This document shows positions 33,479 through 42,846 of a DNA stretch of 64,000 nt, piece after piece. How positions within the stretch are numbered: position 1 is the stretch's first letter; each line of letters begins with the position of its first letter. Origin of the DNA: HGW-17 sp938004375 (GTDB taxonomy: Bacteria; Myxococcota_A; Polyangia; HGW-17); the NCBI GenBank assembly GCA_036802685.1, contig DAIRVS010000002.1, positions 23,846-87,845 on the forward strand, read 5' to 3'. Position numbers and translations under genes: made by a program. Below the pieces are notes generated by a model. It did not search any database, was not told the DNA's origin, and saw only the letters and a list, made by a program, of their open reading frames with translations.

Positions 33479-34722
33479 TGCGACACCTCCGTCTCCTTCT
33501 CCTTTTCGGGCTGGCCTGGACGCTCGCCGCCTGTCATGGCACCCAACTCGAGGGCAAGGCCACCGTGGTCTCCAAGCTCCTGCGCACGGCACGGGACAAC
33601 GGGGCCTACCGCTGCGCCCCCAAGGAGTTGGCGATCGCCACCACCCATTACGAGTTCAGCCGCGACGAGATGTCCCAGGGCAAGTATTACGACGCCCAGC
33701 GACTGCTCGACATCGCCGACCGCAACGCCCGCCTGGCCATCGAGAAGAGCCCGCCCGAGAAGTGCGCCAAGCGGCTGGTCGTGGACGTGAAGAAGCCGGT
33801 CAAGCTCGCCGTGAAGGTGCTCGACCGTGACGGGGACGGCATCTACGACTCCGAGGACGCCTGCCCGGACGATCCCGAGGACAAGGACGGCTTCGAGGAC
33901 ACCGACGGCTGCCCCGAGCCCGACAACGACAAGGACGGCCTGTGCGACGCCTGGGTGACGGACCAGAACGCCCTCGGGAAGTACAAGGCCGTCTGCCGAT
34001 CCAAGGATCAGTGCCCGGGCCAGGACAAGGACAAGGAGAACGCCTTCCGCGACGTCGCCGAGGACCACGACCAGTTCGAGGACGAGGACGGCTGCCCCGA
34101 CTTCGACAACGACAAGGACGGCCTGTTCGACAAGGTCGACAAGTGCCCGGACGACCCCGAGGACGTGGACGGCTTCGAGGACGACGATGGCTGCCCCGAG
34201 CCCGACAACGACAAGGACAAGATCTGTGATCCGTGGGTCACCGAGAAGGGCCAACTGGACCGCCACGCCGACCTGTGCAAGGGCGTGGACAAGTGCCCGA
34301 ACGAGCCCGAGACCTACAACGGCAACGAGGACGAGGATGGCTGCCCTGACGAACTGAAACTCATCCGGGTGACCGTCCAGAAGATCGAATTGCTTGAGAA
34401 GATCTTCTTCGACTACAACAAGGCCACCATCAAGCCGGAGAGCTTCCCCCTTCTCAACGAAGTAGCCAAGGTCCTCAAGTCGCGCCCGTCGATGACGGTC
34501 CGCATCGAGGGTCACACCGACGACCGAGGCGGCGCCACGTACAACATGAAACTCAGCCGGGAGCGGGCCCGTTCGGTGCGTAATTATTTAATTAAAGCTG
34601 GTATTGATCCTTCCCGCATGGTGGCCGAGGGCTTCGGCCTGACCCGGCCGCTGGTGCCCAACACCAGCGACACCAATCGGGACAAGAACCGCCGGGTCGA
34701 ATTCGTCATCACCAACCAATAG
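33478..34722 (+). CDS. OmpA-family lipoprotein with thrombospondin type-3 calcium repeats
   Basis: 414 residues. A lipoprotein signal (TLAAC) is followed by a DUF4398-like helical segment similar to the preceding gene, then a Ca-binding type-3 repeat region (DRDGDGIYDSEDACPDDP, DNDKDGL) and an OmpA C-terminal peptidoglycan-binding domain (FFDYNKATIKPES, VRIEGHTDDRGG, LSRERARSVRNYL). It probably ties the outer membrane to the cell wall. ATG 33478 has GGGAGG eight bases upstream; the GTG three bases before it is less likely. Confidence 0.92.
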   Translation: MRHLRLLLLFGLAWTLAACHGTQLEGKATVVSKLLRTARDNGAYRCAPKELAIATTHYEFSRDEMSQGKYYDAQRLLDIADRNARLAIEKSPPEKCAKRLVVDVKKPVKLAVKVLDRDGDGIYDSEDACPDDPEDKDGFEDTDGCPEPDNDKDGLCDAWVTDQNALGKYKAVCRSKDQCPGQDKDKENAFRDVAEDHDQFEDEDGCPDFDNDKDGLFDKVDKCPDDPEDVDGFEDDDGCPEPDNDKDKICDPWVTEKGQLDRHADLCKGVDKCPNEPETYNGNEDEDGCPDELKLIRVTVQKIELLEKIFFDYNKATIKPESFPLLNEVAKVLKSRPSMTVRIEGHTDDRGGATYNMKLSRERARSVRNYLIKAGIDPSRMVAEGFGLTRPLVPNTSDTNRDKNRRVEFVITNQ

Positions 34723-34731
34723 GATGGAATC

Positions 34732-36252
34732 ATGAAGATTTTGAAATCCTTTCTCCTCTCCCTCGCGTTCCTCGTTCCCCTCACCGCCTCCCCCGCGGCG
34801 CAGGCCGACGACTGCAAGCCCGACGTCATGACACGGCTCAAGCGCATGCACAAATCGGCCATGGAGGACCTGGACCAGATGGAGTTCGCCTCCGCCAAGA
34901 AGACCCTCGAGGACGCCATCTCCATGGCCCGCCGCGAACTGTGCGACGAGACCCTGGAGTATGCGAACATCCTCGTGGACCTGGGCATCATGTACGTCAC
35001 CGACCCCGACAGCCCGGACGAGAGCCGGGGCCGCCTGCGCTTCAAGGCCGCGGTCAAGGTGAACCCCTGCGCCAAGGTCAACCCCGACCTGGCCAACCCC
35101 AAGTTGGTGAAGATGCTGGACGAGGAGCGCTCCAAGGCCGGGGTCACCTGCAAGGACGGCGCGACGCCCAAGGATCCCGGTCCCAAGGATCCCGGTCCCA
35201 AGGATCCCGGTCCCAAGGATCCCGGCCCCAAGGATCCCGGTCCCGCCGTCGAGGAGGACACCGGCCCCGAGCCCCAGCGCATCGAGCACGAGGTGCCCGA
35301 CGAGGCCCCCGCGCTGACCGCCCTCACTCTCAAGTGCCGCTCCCCCAAGGCCGGCGGCGTGAAGAAGGTCGTCGTCTACTACCGCAAGGACGGCGAGACC
35401 GACTACACCGCGGCCGAGATGGAGAACTTCTCCGGCTTCTCCTGGAAGGCCACCATCCCCCGGGAGCACGTCAAGGGCACGGTCTTCCAGTATTACATCG
35501 CCGCCTTGGGCGAAGGCGGCAAGCCGGTCATGGCCAACGGCAACAGCGGCGCGCCGAACATCATCTCCCTGACCAAGCCCGCGGGGACCACCCCCTCCGA
35601 CGAGGAGTGCGATCCCCTGAACCCCGACTCCTGCAAAAAGAAGAACGGCGACGGCCCCGGTCCGGGACCCGGCCCCAAGACCCCGGGCGACATCAAGTGG
35701 CACCTGAACCTCGGCGGTCGCTGGGGCGTGGGCTACCTCTCCACCTCCATGTGCTCCTTCATGGCGAAGCCGGGCAACCCGAGCATCTGCGACAACAAGG
35801 GCGTGCACATCCAGACTCCGGGCTTCGCCTTCGGTGAGCTCGGCGGCGAGCTCGGCCTGCACTATTTCGTGACCGACACGCTCTCCCTGGGTCTGGACGC
35901 CAAGGCCGGCTTCGTGCAGACCGACTACGCCGAGGACGGTTCCCCCTACGGCGTCGGCTTCTCCGGCCTGGGCAAGGCGCGCTGGTTCCCCACCGGCCGT
36001 AAAGAGTTGTTCCGCCCCTACCTCGGCGGCGTGCTCGGCGGCGGCCTCATGTGGCACGCGTGGCAGGTCGATGAGATGAACGGCAAGACCGACATCTTCC
36101 AGCACGGCTACGTCATGGCGGGCGCGACCTTCGGCTTCCAGGTCGGGTCCCCCTCGGCGGCTTTCTACGTCAACGTCGACGCCATCGGCATCTTCCCGCT
36201 CCAATCCACCTTCCACCTCGATTTCAGCGCCGGCCTCGTCCTGGCGTTCTGA
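34732..36252 (+). CDS. Outer-membrane beta-barrel protein with KDPGP linker
   Basis: 506 residues with a Sec signal peptide (cleavage near SPAAQA). An N-terminal helical domain is followed by five KDPGP repeats, a beta-sandwich-like segment (VVVYYRKDGETDYTAAEM), a second Gly/Pro linker and a C-terminal ~180-residue domain of alternating strands ending in LAF, typical of a small outer-membrane barrel. It follows the OmpA gene by nine bases. The three genes together look like an envelope-anchoring set. The exact role is unknown. Confidence 0.82.
   Translation: MKILKSFLLSLAFLVPLTASPAAQADDCKPDVMTRLKRMHKSAMEDLDQMEFASAKKTLEDAISMARRELCDETLEYANILVDLGIMYVTDPDSPDESRGRLRFKAAVKVNPCAKVNPDLANPKLVKMLDEERSKAGVTCKDGATPKDPGPKDPGPKDPGPKDPGPKDPGPAVEEDTGPEPQRIEHEVPDEAPALTALTLKCRSPKAGGVKKVVVYYRKDGETDYTAAEMENFSGFSWKATIPREHVKGTVFQYYIAALGEGGKPVMANGNSGAPNIISLTKPAGTTPSDEECDPLNPDSCKKKNGDGPGPGPGPKTPGDIKWHLNLGGRWGVGYLSTSMCSFMAKPGNPSICDNKGVHIQTPGFAFGELGGELGLHYFVTDTLSLGLDAKAGFVQTDYAEDGSPYGVGFSGLGKARWFPTGRKELFRPYLGGVLGGGLMWHAWQVDEMNGKTDIFQHGYVMAGATFGFQVGSPSAAFYVNVDAIGIFPLQSTFHLDFSAGLVLAF
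35170..35244. repeat. 15-bp tandem repeat x5 encoding KDPGP
   Basis: AAGGATCCCGGTCCC occurs five times head to tail, with one base change in copy four. It encodes the KDPGP linker of the barrel protein and stays in frame, so its length may vary between strains. Confidence 0.95.
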
Positions 36253-36255
36253 CGT

Positions 36256-36864
36256 TCATTTATCCTGACCGGCGTAGCGCCGCAGATGGGGGAGCATGGC
36301 CTCGAAGGCGCGGGCCCGATGGCTGATCTCAGACTTCTCCTCGAGGGTGATCTCGGCCATGGTCCTTCCGCCGGGCAGCACGAAGACGGGGTCATAGCCG
36401 AAGCCATGCTCTCCGCGCGGCGCATCCCCGATGAAGCCCTCGACCTCGCCGCGCACGACGATCACCTGATCGGTCGACGGGTCGGGGCAGAAGGCGATGG
36501 CGCTAACGAAACGCGCGGCCCTGTCCGGACGCCCTCTCATGCGCTCGAGCAGCAGGGCGATGCGGGCGGCATCGTCGGCCCCCGGACCTGCGTAGCGGGC
36601 CGAGTGGACCCCGGGCTCGCCGCCGAGGCAGTCGACCATCAGGCCGCTGTCGTCGGCGAGGGTGGGGAGCCCGGTCTGCCTGGCGCGGGTCAGCGCCTTC
36701 TTGACGGCGTTCTCCTCGAACGTGGCCTGATCCTCCACCACGTCGGGCAGATCGGGGAAGCGGTCCAGACCCCAGACCTCGATGGAGAGGGAGGACAACA
36801 GCGCCTGCAGTTCGCGGGCCTTGCCGGGATTGTGGGTCGCGAAGATGATGATCTTCTTCGTCAC
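36256..36864 (-). CDS. rdgB: RdgB/HAM1 XTP/dITP pyrophosphatase (internal start within the CheA frame)
   Basis: The 202 residues after GTG 36862-36864 are a full-length RdgB: ATHNPGKARELQ at the N-terminus, ADDSGLMVDCLGGEPGVHSA, HGFGYDPVF and SHRARAFEAM. The enzyme removes non-canonical purine nucleoside triphosphates (ITP, dITP, XTP) to protect nucleic acids. GAGGAG lies six bases before the GTG, so independent translation is plausible although the upstream CheA frame has no stop. The out-of-frame GTGA at the start resembles the usual four-base stop/start overlap. Confidence 0.88.
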   Translation of the reverse strand: MTKKIIIFATHNPGKARELQALLSSLSIEVWGLDRFPDLPDVVEDQATFEENAVKKALTRARQTGLPTLADDSGLMVDCLGGEPGVHSARYAGPGADDAARIALLLERMRGRPDRAARFVSAIAFCPDPSTDQVIVVRGEVEGFIGDAPRGEHGFGYDPVFVLPGGRTMAEITLEEKSEISHRARAFEAMLPHLRRYAGQDK

Positions 36865-39800
36865 GAGATGCTCCTCGATGGGCAGGAATTCACGGATCGC
36901 CTTGAGCAGGACCAGCGGCTTGATCGGTTTGGTCACGAAGCAGTCTGCGCCGGCCTGCTTGACGCGGTCGCGGCTGGTCTCGCCGGTGCGCGACGACAGC
37001 ACGACGATGGGGATGTCTTGCAGCGCGGAGTCGCGCTTGACCTCCTGCACCAGCTCGTAGCCGTTCATGCGCGGCATCTCGAGGTCGGTGAGCAGCAGGT
37101 CGAACAGTTCGTTGTGCAGGGTGTTCCACGCCTCCCATCCGTCGGAGACGATCACGGTGTGATAGCCCGCGTCGGTCAGCACGCGGGAGGCCGCCTCGCG
37201 GACGCTCTTGCTGTCGTCGCACACCAGGATGCGCGGCGTGCTGTAGACGCTGCCGCGCCTGGCCTGGGTCTGCAGACCGAACACAGGACGGGCCAGGTTG
37301 GCCAGAAACGACACATCGAACATCAACTGGATGGTCCCGGCGCCCGAGACCAGGGCGCCCGAGAAGAACTGGATCGAGGACAGGATGTGGTTGATCGCCT
37401 TGGTGGTGACGTCCTTGATGCCGATGAGACTGTCCACGGTGACGCCGAAGTGGCGTCCACCGTGCTCGAGGACGACGATGGGCACCGTACGGCGAAAGAG
37501 GATCTGCTGCTCCACCCCGAAATAATAGTGGAGCGGCACCACCGGGATGCTCTCCTTCTTCCACAGGATGCGGGTACCCGGCTCGATGGCCCGGGTCGCC
37601 ACCATCTCGAAGATCTCGATGACGTAGGTGACCGGGATACCGTAGAATTCCTGTCCGAGACGGAAGATCAGGGCCTGACTGACGACGGTGGTGAGGGGGA
37701 CGCGGAGTTGGAAGGTGCAGCCCTGGCCGGCCACCGACTTCACGGAGACCTCGCCGCCGATCTTGCGGACCTGGTTGCGGACCAGATCCAGCCCCACGCC
37801 GCGCCCGGACAGGTCGTCGACGGTCTCGCGGGTCGTGAAACCGGGCAGGAAGATGGCGTCGAGGATGTCGTCATCGGGGGTGCGCGCGGCCGTGGCGGCG
37901 TCGAGCACGCCCTGGCGCACCAGCCGGTCCCGGATGCGGTCCGGATCCACCCCGGGGCCGTCATCGCTCAACTCGACGAGGATGAACCGACCCTCGGCCC
38001 TGGCCCCCAGGTGGATGCGGGCGGAACCCTCCTTGCCGAGGCTACGGCGCTCCTCGAGCGACTCCGCCCCGTGCGCCACGGCGTTGCGGGCGATCTGCAG
38101 AAGCGGCGTGGAGAGCAACTGGATGACGCCCTTGTCCAGCTCCACCCCCTCGCCCTCGCTCGTGAACTCGATCTCCTTCTGGGTCATGAAGGCGGCGTCA
38201 CGGATCGCCTGCCGCACCTTCAGGAACAGCAGTTCCAGATCGGTCACCCGGAGCTCGACCAGGTTCCGGTGAAAGCGCTGGCTCAGGGACTGCAGACTCT
38301 TGCACTCCTTCTGAAGCAGCGAGGAGGCGTGCTCGAGGTTGTTGATCAACTCGGCCAGCTCCACCTCGACCTCCTGGAGCCGCTCGAGGCGCTCGGCCTC
38401 GGTCATCACGTTGCGATCCTCGAGCAAAAAGGCGCGCAGGGTGTGGTGGCTCAAGAAGAGATCGCTGGAGATGCTCTGGAACTCGTCCCGGCTCTTCTCC
38501 AACTGGGTGCGCACCAGCACCAGCTCCTCGGCGTCATTGAACAGGTACTCCAGCTGCAGGGAGGGCACCTGGGTGAACCGGGGAGCCTGCATGACGTCTT
38601 CCCCGACGCCGGGCGCGACCCCCGCAGGTGCGGCCTGGGTCGGGGGTGAGGCGGCGCCTGCCGTCGGAGTCTTTTCCCGGGTGTCGGTCGGCCCCTCCCC
38701 GCCATCGCCTGCGTCCAGGGCATCGGCCTGGGCGACGAGGGACTCGATGACCTTCAGGTCACCTTGCCGATCCCCGAGGTGGGCCCGCAGCCGGGAGGCC
38801 GCCTGGAACAGGTACTGCAAGCTCTGCGGATGGGGCTGCGCCCGTCGCTCGACGAGGGACTCGAAGTAGTCCTCGAGGCGATGGGCGGCCTCGCGCACCC
38901 AGGAGAGTCCCACGGTCCCCGCCGCCCCCTTGAGCGTGTGGGTGGTGCGAAAAAGCTCCTGCAGCACGGGCTTGCCCTGGGCGAGGTTCTCCAGGTTGCG
39001 GTCGAGGGCGTCGAGGTGATCGGCGGCCTCGGTCTTGAAGACCTCCATGAGCAGCGCGGTCATCTCCGCGTCCAGCGGAGACTCCTCGAGGAACAACGGC
39101 TCCACCGGGGCAGCCGCCGGAACAGGCTCCGGGGCAACCGCCGGTCGCGCGTCAGGAGGGGTCGCGGAGGAGGAACCGACGAGCATGGCGAACGGGTCCG
39201 CGACCTTGTCGCAAGCGTGGGCGAAGGCCAGGAGGGATCCGTTGCTCCAAATGACCGGAGCGGGATCCCCCTCGGCCGAACGGATGAACTGCCAGGTGGC
39301 CAGATCCATCATCGGGTGGGAGAAGGGCGCGGGGCGCGTGTTCGCGTCCCGGTGGGTCCGGTAGTAGCTCTCCAGGGTCAGGGCCTCCCGGGAGAGACCG
39401 GAAAGGCCCACGGTGGCGGCGGCACCCTTGAGGGTATGGGCGAAGCGGAACAGTTCCGCAACCTCGTTCTCGGTGAAGGTGCCGCGGGCATGGATCTTCA
39501 CCTGCTCGAGGACGAGCTCGCGGGCCTCCTCCTGGAAGATCTCCAGCAGCGTGGCCAGGGTGGCCTCGTCGAAGAAGTCGCCCCCGTCCGAGAGCGCCTC
39601 GCCCTGGACCTCGGGGAATGCCTCCTGCAGCCAGGCGCAACTGTCGACGGAGGGAGGAGGAAAGCGGATCTCGAGGGGTTCCACGAGCAGGGAGGGCAGC
39701 GCCGACTCGGCCCCCGAGGCGGCCCAGAAGGTCGAGAGCTTGCGCGCGAGCTTATCCTCCCCGAGCAGGGTGCAGCAGCGCACCAGTCCGGCGGCGGCCA

Positions 39801-39897
39801 GCTCCAGGTGATGGGCGGGCGCACGGCGGCCCGACACGACGCCGTAGAAGGTCGCGCCGATGGCCGTCACCAAGTCGCCGTAGGCGGATCCGCTCAT
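36256..39897 (-). CDS. ChpA-like hybrid CheA kinase fused in frame to RdgB
   Basis: The open frame encodes 1213 residues. HPt domains carry His154 (HTLKGAAA) and His320 (HTLKGAAG). A coiled dimerisation region precedes the ATPase (N-box QIARNAVAHGAE about 601-612, DDGPGV, GRGVGLDLV), then a CheW-like domain and a receiver with Asp938 and Lys990. This matches the PilL/ChpA type of chemosensory kinase. No stop follows: at residue 1012 the frame passes directly into a complete RdgB. Either the cell makes a CheA-RdgB fusion, or RdgB is also made from an internal GTG, or a base has been lost or gained near the junction. The kinase is the last signalling gene of the chemosensory operon; its ATG overlaps the receptor stop. 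Confidence 0.85.
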   Translation of the reverse strand: MSGSAYGDLVTAIGATFYGVVSGRRAPAHHLELAAAGLVRCCTLLGEDKLARKLSTFWAASGAESALPSLLVEPLEIRFPPPSVDSCAWLQEAFPEVQGEALSDGGDFFDEATLATLLEIFQEEARELVLEQVKIHARGTFTENEVAELFRFAHTLKGAAATVGLSGLSREALTLESYYRTHRDANTRPAPFSHPMMDLATWQFIRSAEGDPAPVIWSNGSLLAFAHACDKVADPFAMLVGSSSATPPDARPAVAPEPVPAAAPVEPLFLEESPLDAEMTALLMEVFKTEAADHLDALDRNLENLAQGKPVLQELFRTTHTLKGAAGTVGLSWVREAAHRLEDYFESLVERRAQPHPQSLQYLFQAASRLRAHLGDRQGDLKVIESLVAQADALDAGDGGEGPTDTREKTPTAGAASPPTQAAPAGVAPGVGEDVMQAPRFTQVPSLQLEYLFNDAEELVLVRTQLEKSRDEFQSISSDLFLSHHTLRAFLLEDRNVMTEAERLERLQEVEVELAELINNLEHASSLLQKECKSLQSLSQRFHRNLVELRVTDLELLFLKVRQAIRDAAFMTQKEIEFTSEGEGVELDKGVIQLLSTPLLQIARNAVAHGAESLEERRSLGKEGSARIHLGARAEGRFILVELSDDGPGVDPDRIRDRLVRQGVLDAATAARTPDDDILDAIFLPGFTTRETVDDLSGRGVGLDLVRNQVRKIGGEVSVKSVAGQGCTFQLRVPLTTVVSQALIFRLGQEFYGIPVTYVIEIFEMVATRAIEPGTRILWKKESIPVVPLHYYFGVEQQILFRRTVPIVVLEHGGRHFGVTVDSLIGIKDVTTKAINHILSSIQFFSGALVSGAGTIQLMFDVSFLANLARPVFGLQTQARRGSVYSTPRILVCDDSKSVREAASRVLTDAGYHTVIVSDGWEAWNTLHNELFDLLLTDLEMPRMNGYELVQEVKRDSALQDIPIVVLSSRTGETSRDRVKQAGADCFVTKPIKPLVLLKAIREFLPIEEHLVTKKIIIFATHNPGKARELQALLSSLSIEVWGLDRFPDLPDVVEDQATFEENAVKKALTRARQTGLPTLADDSGLMVDCLGGEPGVHSARYAGPGADDAARIALLLERMRGRPDRAARFVSAIAFCPDPSTDQVIVVRGEVEGFIGDAPRGEHGFGYDPVFVLPGGRTMAEITLEEKSEISHRARAFEAMLPHLRRYAGQDK

Positions 39898-42389
39898 TCG
39901 CCGTCCTTCTCGGGCAGGATCGCGGGCACCTCCGCGGGGGCCGTGCCCGGGGCCTGGGGCAGCTCGAAGGCGTGCTCCTCCACCCCCAGCCCCTTGAGCT
40001 GGGTGGCAAATGTGCTCAGCGCCGAGTGCAGGTTCTCGTATTCATTGGAGTCCATGTCCCGGAGCGTCTTGCGGATCTCCGACAGGGAGAAGGCCACGAA
40101 GCTCAACTCGCGGAAGATGCGCTGCTCGCGCTCTTTGTCCTCGATGGTCTTGACTTTGAACCGGGAGATCGCTTCGCCCAACTGGTTCGCCTCGGCCGAG
40201 GTGAACTCGGCCGTGCGGTAGGACTGCTCGGCCTCGGCCGTGGTCTGGTGGCTCATGTGCAGCACCTCCTCGACTGAAGTGACGGCGTAGTTGGTGGCCA
40301 GCTGGATGCTGCCGATGAAGCTCTCGATGTCCTGCTTGGTCTTGTTCAGGCCGTCCGCGAGCTGGCGCACGTGCTCGGCCAGGTGACCGATGCCGGCGTC
40401 GTGCTTGCCCGAGCGCGCGGCCTCCAGGGAGGCGTTCAGAGCCAGGGTGTTGGTCTCCAGGGCGATGGTCCCGATCTGCTCGACCATGCGCGTGATCTCC
40501 TGGGAGCGATCTCCCAGGGCCTTGATCTTCCGGGACGCGATGTCCAGGTCCTGGATCTGCTTCTGGGACTTCTCCAGAATGCGGCGGCTGTAGTCGAGCA
40601 GCTTGCGCGACATCTGCTCGACCTGGACGCCGGCGTTGCGGACCTTGATGACGAGCACACCGATGCTGTTCATCATGTGGTTGAACGCGTCCACGATGGC
40701 CTGCAGTTCGTCGGTGGTGACCGAACCCCGCACCGTGAGATCTCCCGAGGAGGCGCGGGAGACGACGTCGAGCAGCGCGAAGATGTCCTGCTGCACCCGC
40801 TGACGCTCCTCGTCGGAGCGGATCAGGACCACCGTCCGGTCGAGCATGGCGTTGATGCTGTCGGACAACTCCTCCAGCTCGTCCTGCGTGTGCACCCGGA
40901 CGCGTTCGTCGAGGCTGCCCTCCTCGATCTTGCGGGCCACCTCCTGCATCTGGAGCACGGGCCGCACGAAACCGCGCTGCAGGGAGCGGATCGCCAGCGC
41001 GCTGGTCAGCAGGATGAAGAACGCGGCCAGCAGCAGGGTGACCACGAAGATCCGCCGGAACCCCGAGTTGCTCGAACGGAACCGGCGTTGCAAGGCGATG
41101 AGTTGGCCGTCGGCGGCGCGGATGTCCGAGTCGCTCTTGCCCAGGCCGGAACTGATCTTGTTCAACTCGTGGCCGATGGTGTCGATCGCCTGGATGAACT
41201 CGTGGGTCAGCGGGCTGCGGACCCCCAGGGAGAGGTTCGTCCCCAGAAGCGGGATCAGGCCAAAGTAGCGCTGCTTGGCCAGGTTGTATTTCGCGTCCGA
41301 GTAGCCGATCTCGTCGGCGTACTCGAACTGGAACAGCAGCCGCACGGGGTTGTCCCCCTTCTGGAACTGGTGGAAAGACTTCATGTAGTTCTCGGAGATG
41401 AACAACTGGTGCAACGTCCGCATGATCTTGGAGAACTGCTGGGATATGTACTGGGGCTCGGTGGACCAGATGATCCGGTGCTGGTGCAGACCCGAGTGCG
41501 CCACCAGGATCAACTCCCGGTTCTCGAAGCCCAGGTTGGACGAGCGGGCGAACCGCTCCATCACGTCGGCCAGACGCGGATTTTTCGAGAGATCGTGCTC
41601 CTCGCACCACCGGCGGAGCTGCTCGTTGAACACGGCCTCGGGCGTCGGGCCGGCCGGGCTCGACGGCGCGGTGGGCGACGGGGTGGATGGGAGCGTGGAG
41701 ACCTTGGCCGGCGGTGAGGGCACCGCAGGTTCGACCGGAGCCGCCATCGGCGGGGGGGCGGCAACAGCGAGGGGGGCTCCGGCAGCCGCCGTTCCGGGGG
41801 TTGCTGCGGGCATCCCCGCCTCGGGTAGCGGGCCGGGCGCGGGCCGGACGCCCGGCGACGTCGCCGGGGACGGGGTGACCGGCCCCGGTGCGGGAGATCC
41901 GGGGGACGGCGCGGGCCGGACGCCCGGCGGCGTCCCCGGGGACGGGGTGACCGCCGGAGGAGATGGGGGCACGGACGGCGAAGGCGCCAGGGAGGGCAAC
42001 AGGGTCAGGCGGGTCTTGTTCAGGTAGGCCCCATGGATGCCCTGCGCCGGAACCGTGAAGGGGATCTGCGGGTCCGCGGCGAGGAGCACCAGCACCTCCA
42101 TGGCCGCAAAGTCCATCTGCTGCTGGAAGAACTCCTCGGTGATCTGGCGGTTCAACTCCCGGGTCTTCTCCTGGTGCTGGTTGATCCCGGCGTTGTGCTT
42201 CAGGATGTTCTGGTCGACCAGGTCCAGGTCCCGCTGCAGGGTGTTCACCACCTGGGTGTACTCCCCGTGCATGGCGCCGATCCGCCACAGCACCACGCTG
42301 AGCAGGAGCAGGAACACCACCATCGGCACGCCCAGCAACAGCCCTCCCAATACGGTGATTTTATGGATGATTTTTTTCTTGTTTTTCAT
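39894..42389 (-). CDS. PilJ-like methyl-accepting chemotaxis receptor
   Basis: 831 residues. TM1 lies at about 11-38 and a large periplasmic region at about 39-430 includes a ~110-residue Pro/Ala/Ser linker. TM2 (RIFVVTLLLAAFFILLTSAL) is followed by two HAMP-like segments and a signalling coiled coil. The receptor tip, ETNTLALNASLEAARSG, is recognisable, but the usual GRGFAVVA block after it reads HDAGIGHLAEHVRQL. A methylation pentapeptide is not obvious and no cheR or cheB is nearby. The start at ATG 42387-42389 lies 29 bases inside the cheW gene. A surface or pilus-linked signal is likely; the ligand is unknown. Confidence 0.9.
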   Translation of the reverse strand: MKNKKKIIHKITVLGGLLLGVPMVVFLLLLSVVLWRIGAMHGEYTQVVNTLQRDLDLVDQNILKHNAGINQHQEKTRELNRQITEEFFQQQMDFAAMEVLVLLAADPQIPFTVPAQGIHGAYLNKTRLTLLPSLAPSPSVPPSPPAVTPSPGTPPGVRPAPSPGSPAPGPVTPSPATSPGVRPAPGPLPEAGMPAATPGTAAAGAPLAVAAPPPMAAPVEPAVPSPPAKVSTLPSTPSPTAPSSPAGPTPEAVFNEQLRRWCEEHDLSKNPRLADVMERFARSSNLGFENRELILVAHSGLHQHRIIWSTEPQYISQQFSKIMRTLHQLFISENYMKSFHQFQKGDNPVRLLFQFEYADEIGYSDAKYNLAKQRYFGLIPLLGTNLSLGVRSPLTHEFIQAIDTIGHELNKISSGLGKSDSDIRAADGQLIALQRRFRSSNSGFRRIFVVTLLLAAFFILLTSALAIRSLQRGFVRPVLQMQEVARKIEEGSLDERVRVHTQDELEELSDSINAMLDRTVVLIRSDEERQRVQQDIFALLDVVSRASSGDLTVRGSVTTDELQAIVDAFNHMMNSIGVLVIKVRNAGVQVEQMSRKLLDYSRRILEKSQKQIQDLDIASRKIKALGDRSQEITRMVEQIGTIALETNTLALNASLEAARSGKHDAGIGHLAEHVRQLADGLNKTKQDIESFIGSIQLATNYAVTSVEEVLHMSHQTTAEAEQSYRTAEFTSAEANQLGEAISRFKVKTIEDKEREQRIFRELSFVAFSLSEIRKTLRDMDSNEYENLHSALSTFATQLKGLGVEEHAFELPQAPGTAPAEVPAILPEKDGE

Positions 42390-42846
42390 TGGAACCACCG
42401 ATTTTCCGGGATCCGAAGGACAGTTGACCCAGGATGAACCTCTCGATCCGGGCAGGGGAGATGTTCCAGGCCGAGGTGCCCTTGGGGAGCGCCAGCACGT
42501 TCTCGACGAAGAAGGGGAGCTCCTGGGCGGACTCCGTCTGGAGACGCCCGGCGGCCACGCTGAACATGCTGTCGACCACCAGCGCGAAGTGGGGCTCGGC
42601 GGCACCCTGGTGCACGGCGATGGCCGTCTTGTGCGTCACCGTCGCCTTGATCGGCTCGCCGAGGAACGGCGAGAGATCCACGACGGGCAGGATCAGCCCC
42701 CGGAAGGAGACGACGTGGCGCATGAAAACGGGCGCCACCGGCACCCGCGTGATCTGGGAGAGGACGAAGATTTCGGCGATGCTTTCCAGGCGGAGGCAGA
42801 GGAGTTGTCTGCCGATGTGGAAGACCAGTACATGGTCCGGGTTCAC
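42361..42846 (-). CDS. cheW: CheW-like adaptor (PilI type)
   Basis: 161 residues of a single CheW domain: VLVFHIGRQLLCLRLESIAE, VSFRGLILPVVDLSPFLG and the C-terminal strand pattern are typical. It couples the receptor to the CheA kinase. The GTG start overlaps the preceding response regulator stop (GTGA). The C-terminal ~25 residues are basic and overlap the receptor start. Confidence 0.93.
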   Translation of the reverse strand: MNPDHVLVFHIGRQLLCLRLESIAEIFVLSQITRVPVAPVFMRHVVSFRGLILPVVDLSPFLGEPIKATVTHKTAIAVHQGAAEPHFALVVDSMFSVAAGRLQTESAQELPFFVENVLALPKGTSAWNISPARIERFILGQLSFGSRKIGGSNEKQEKNHP

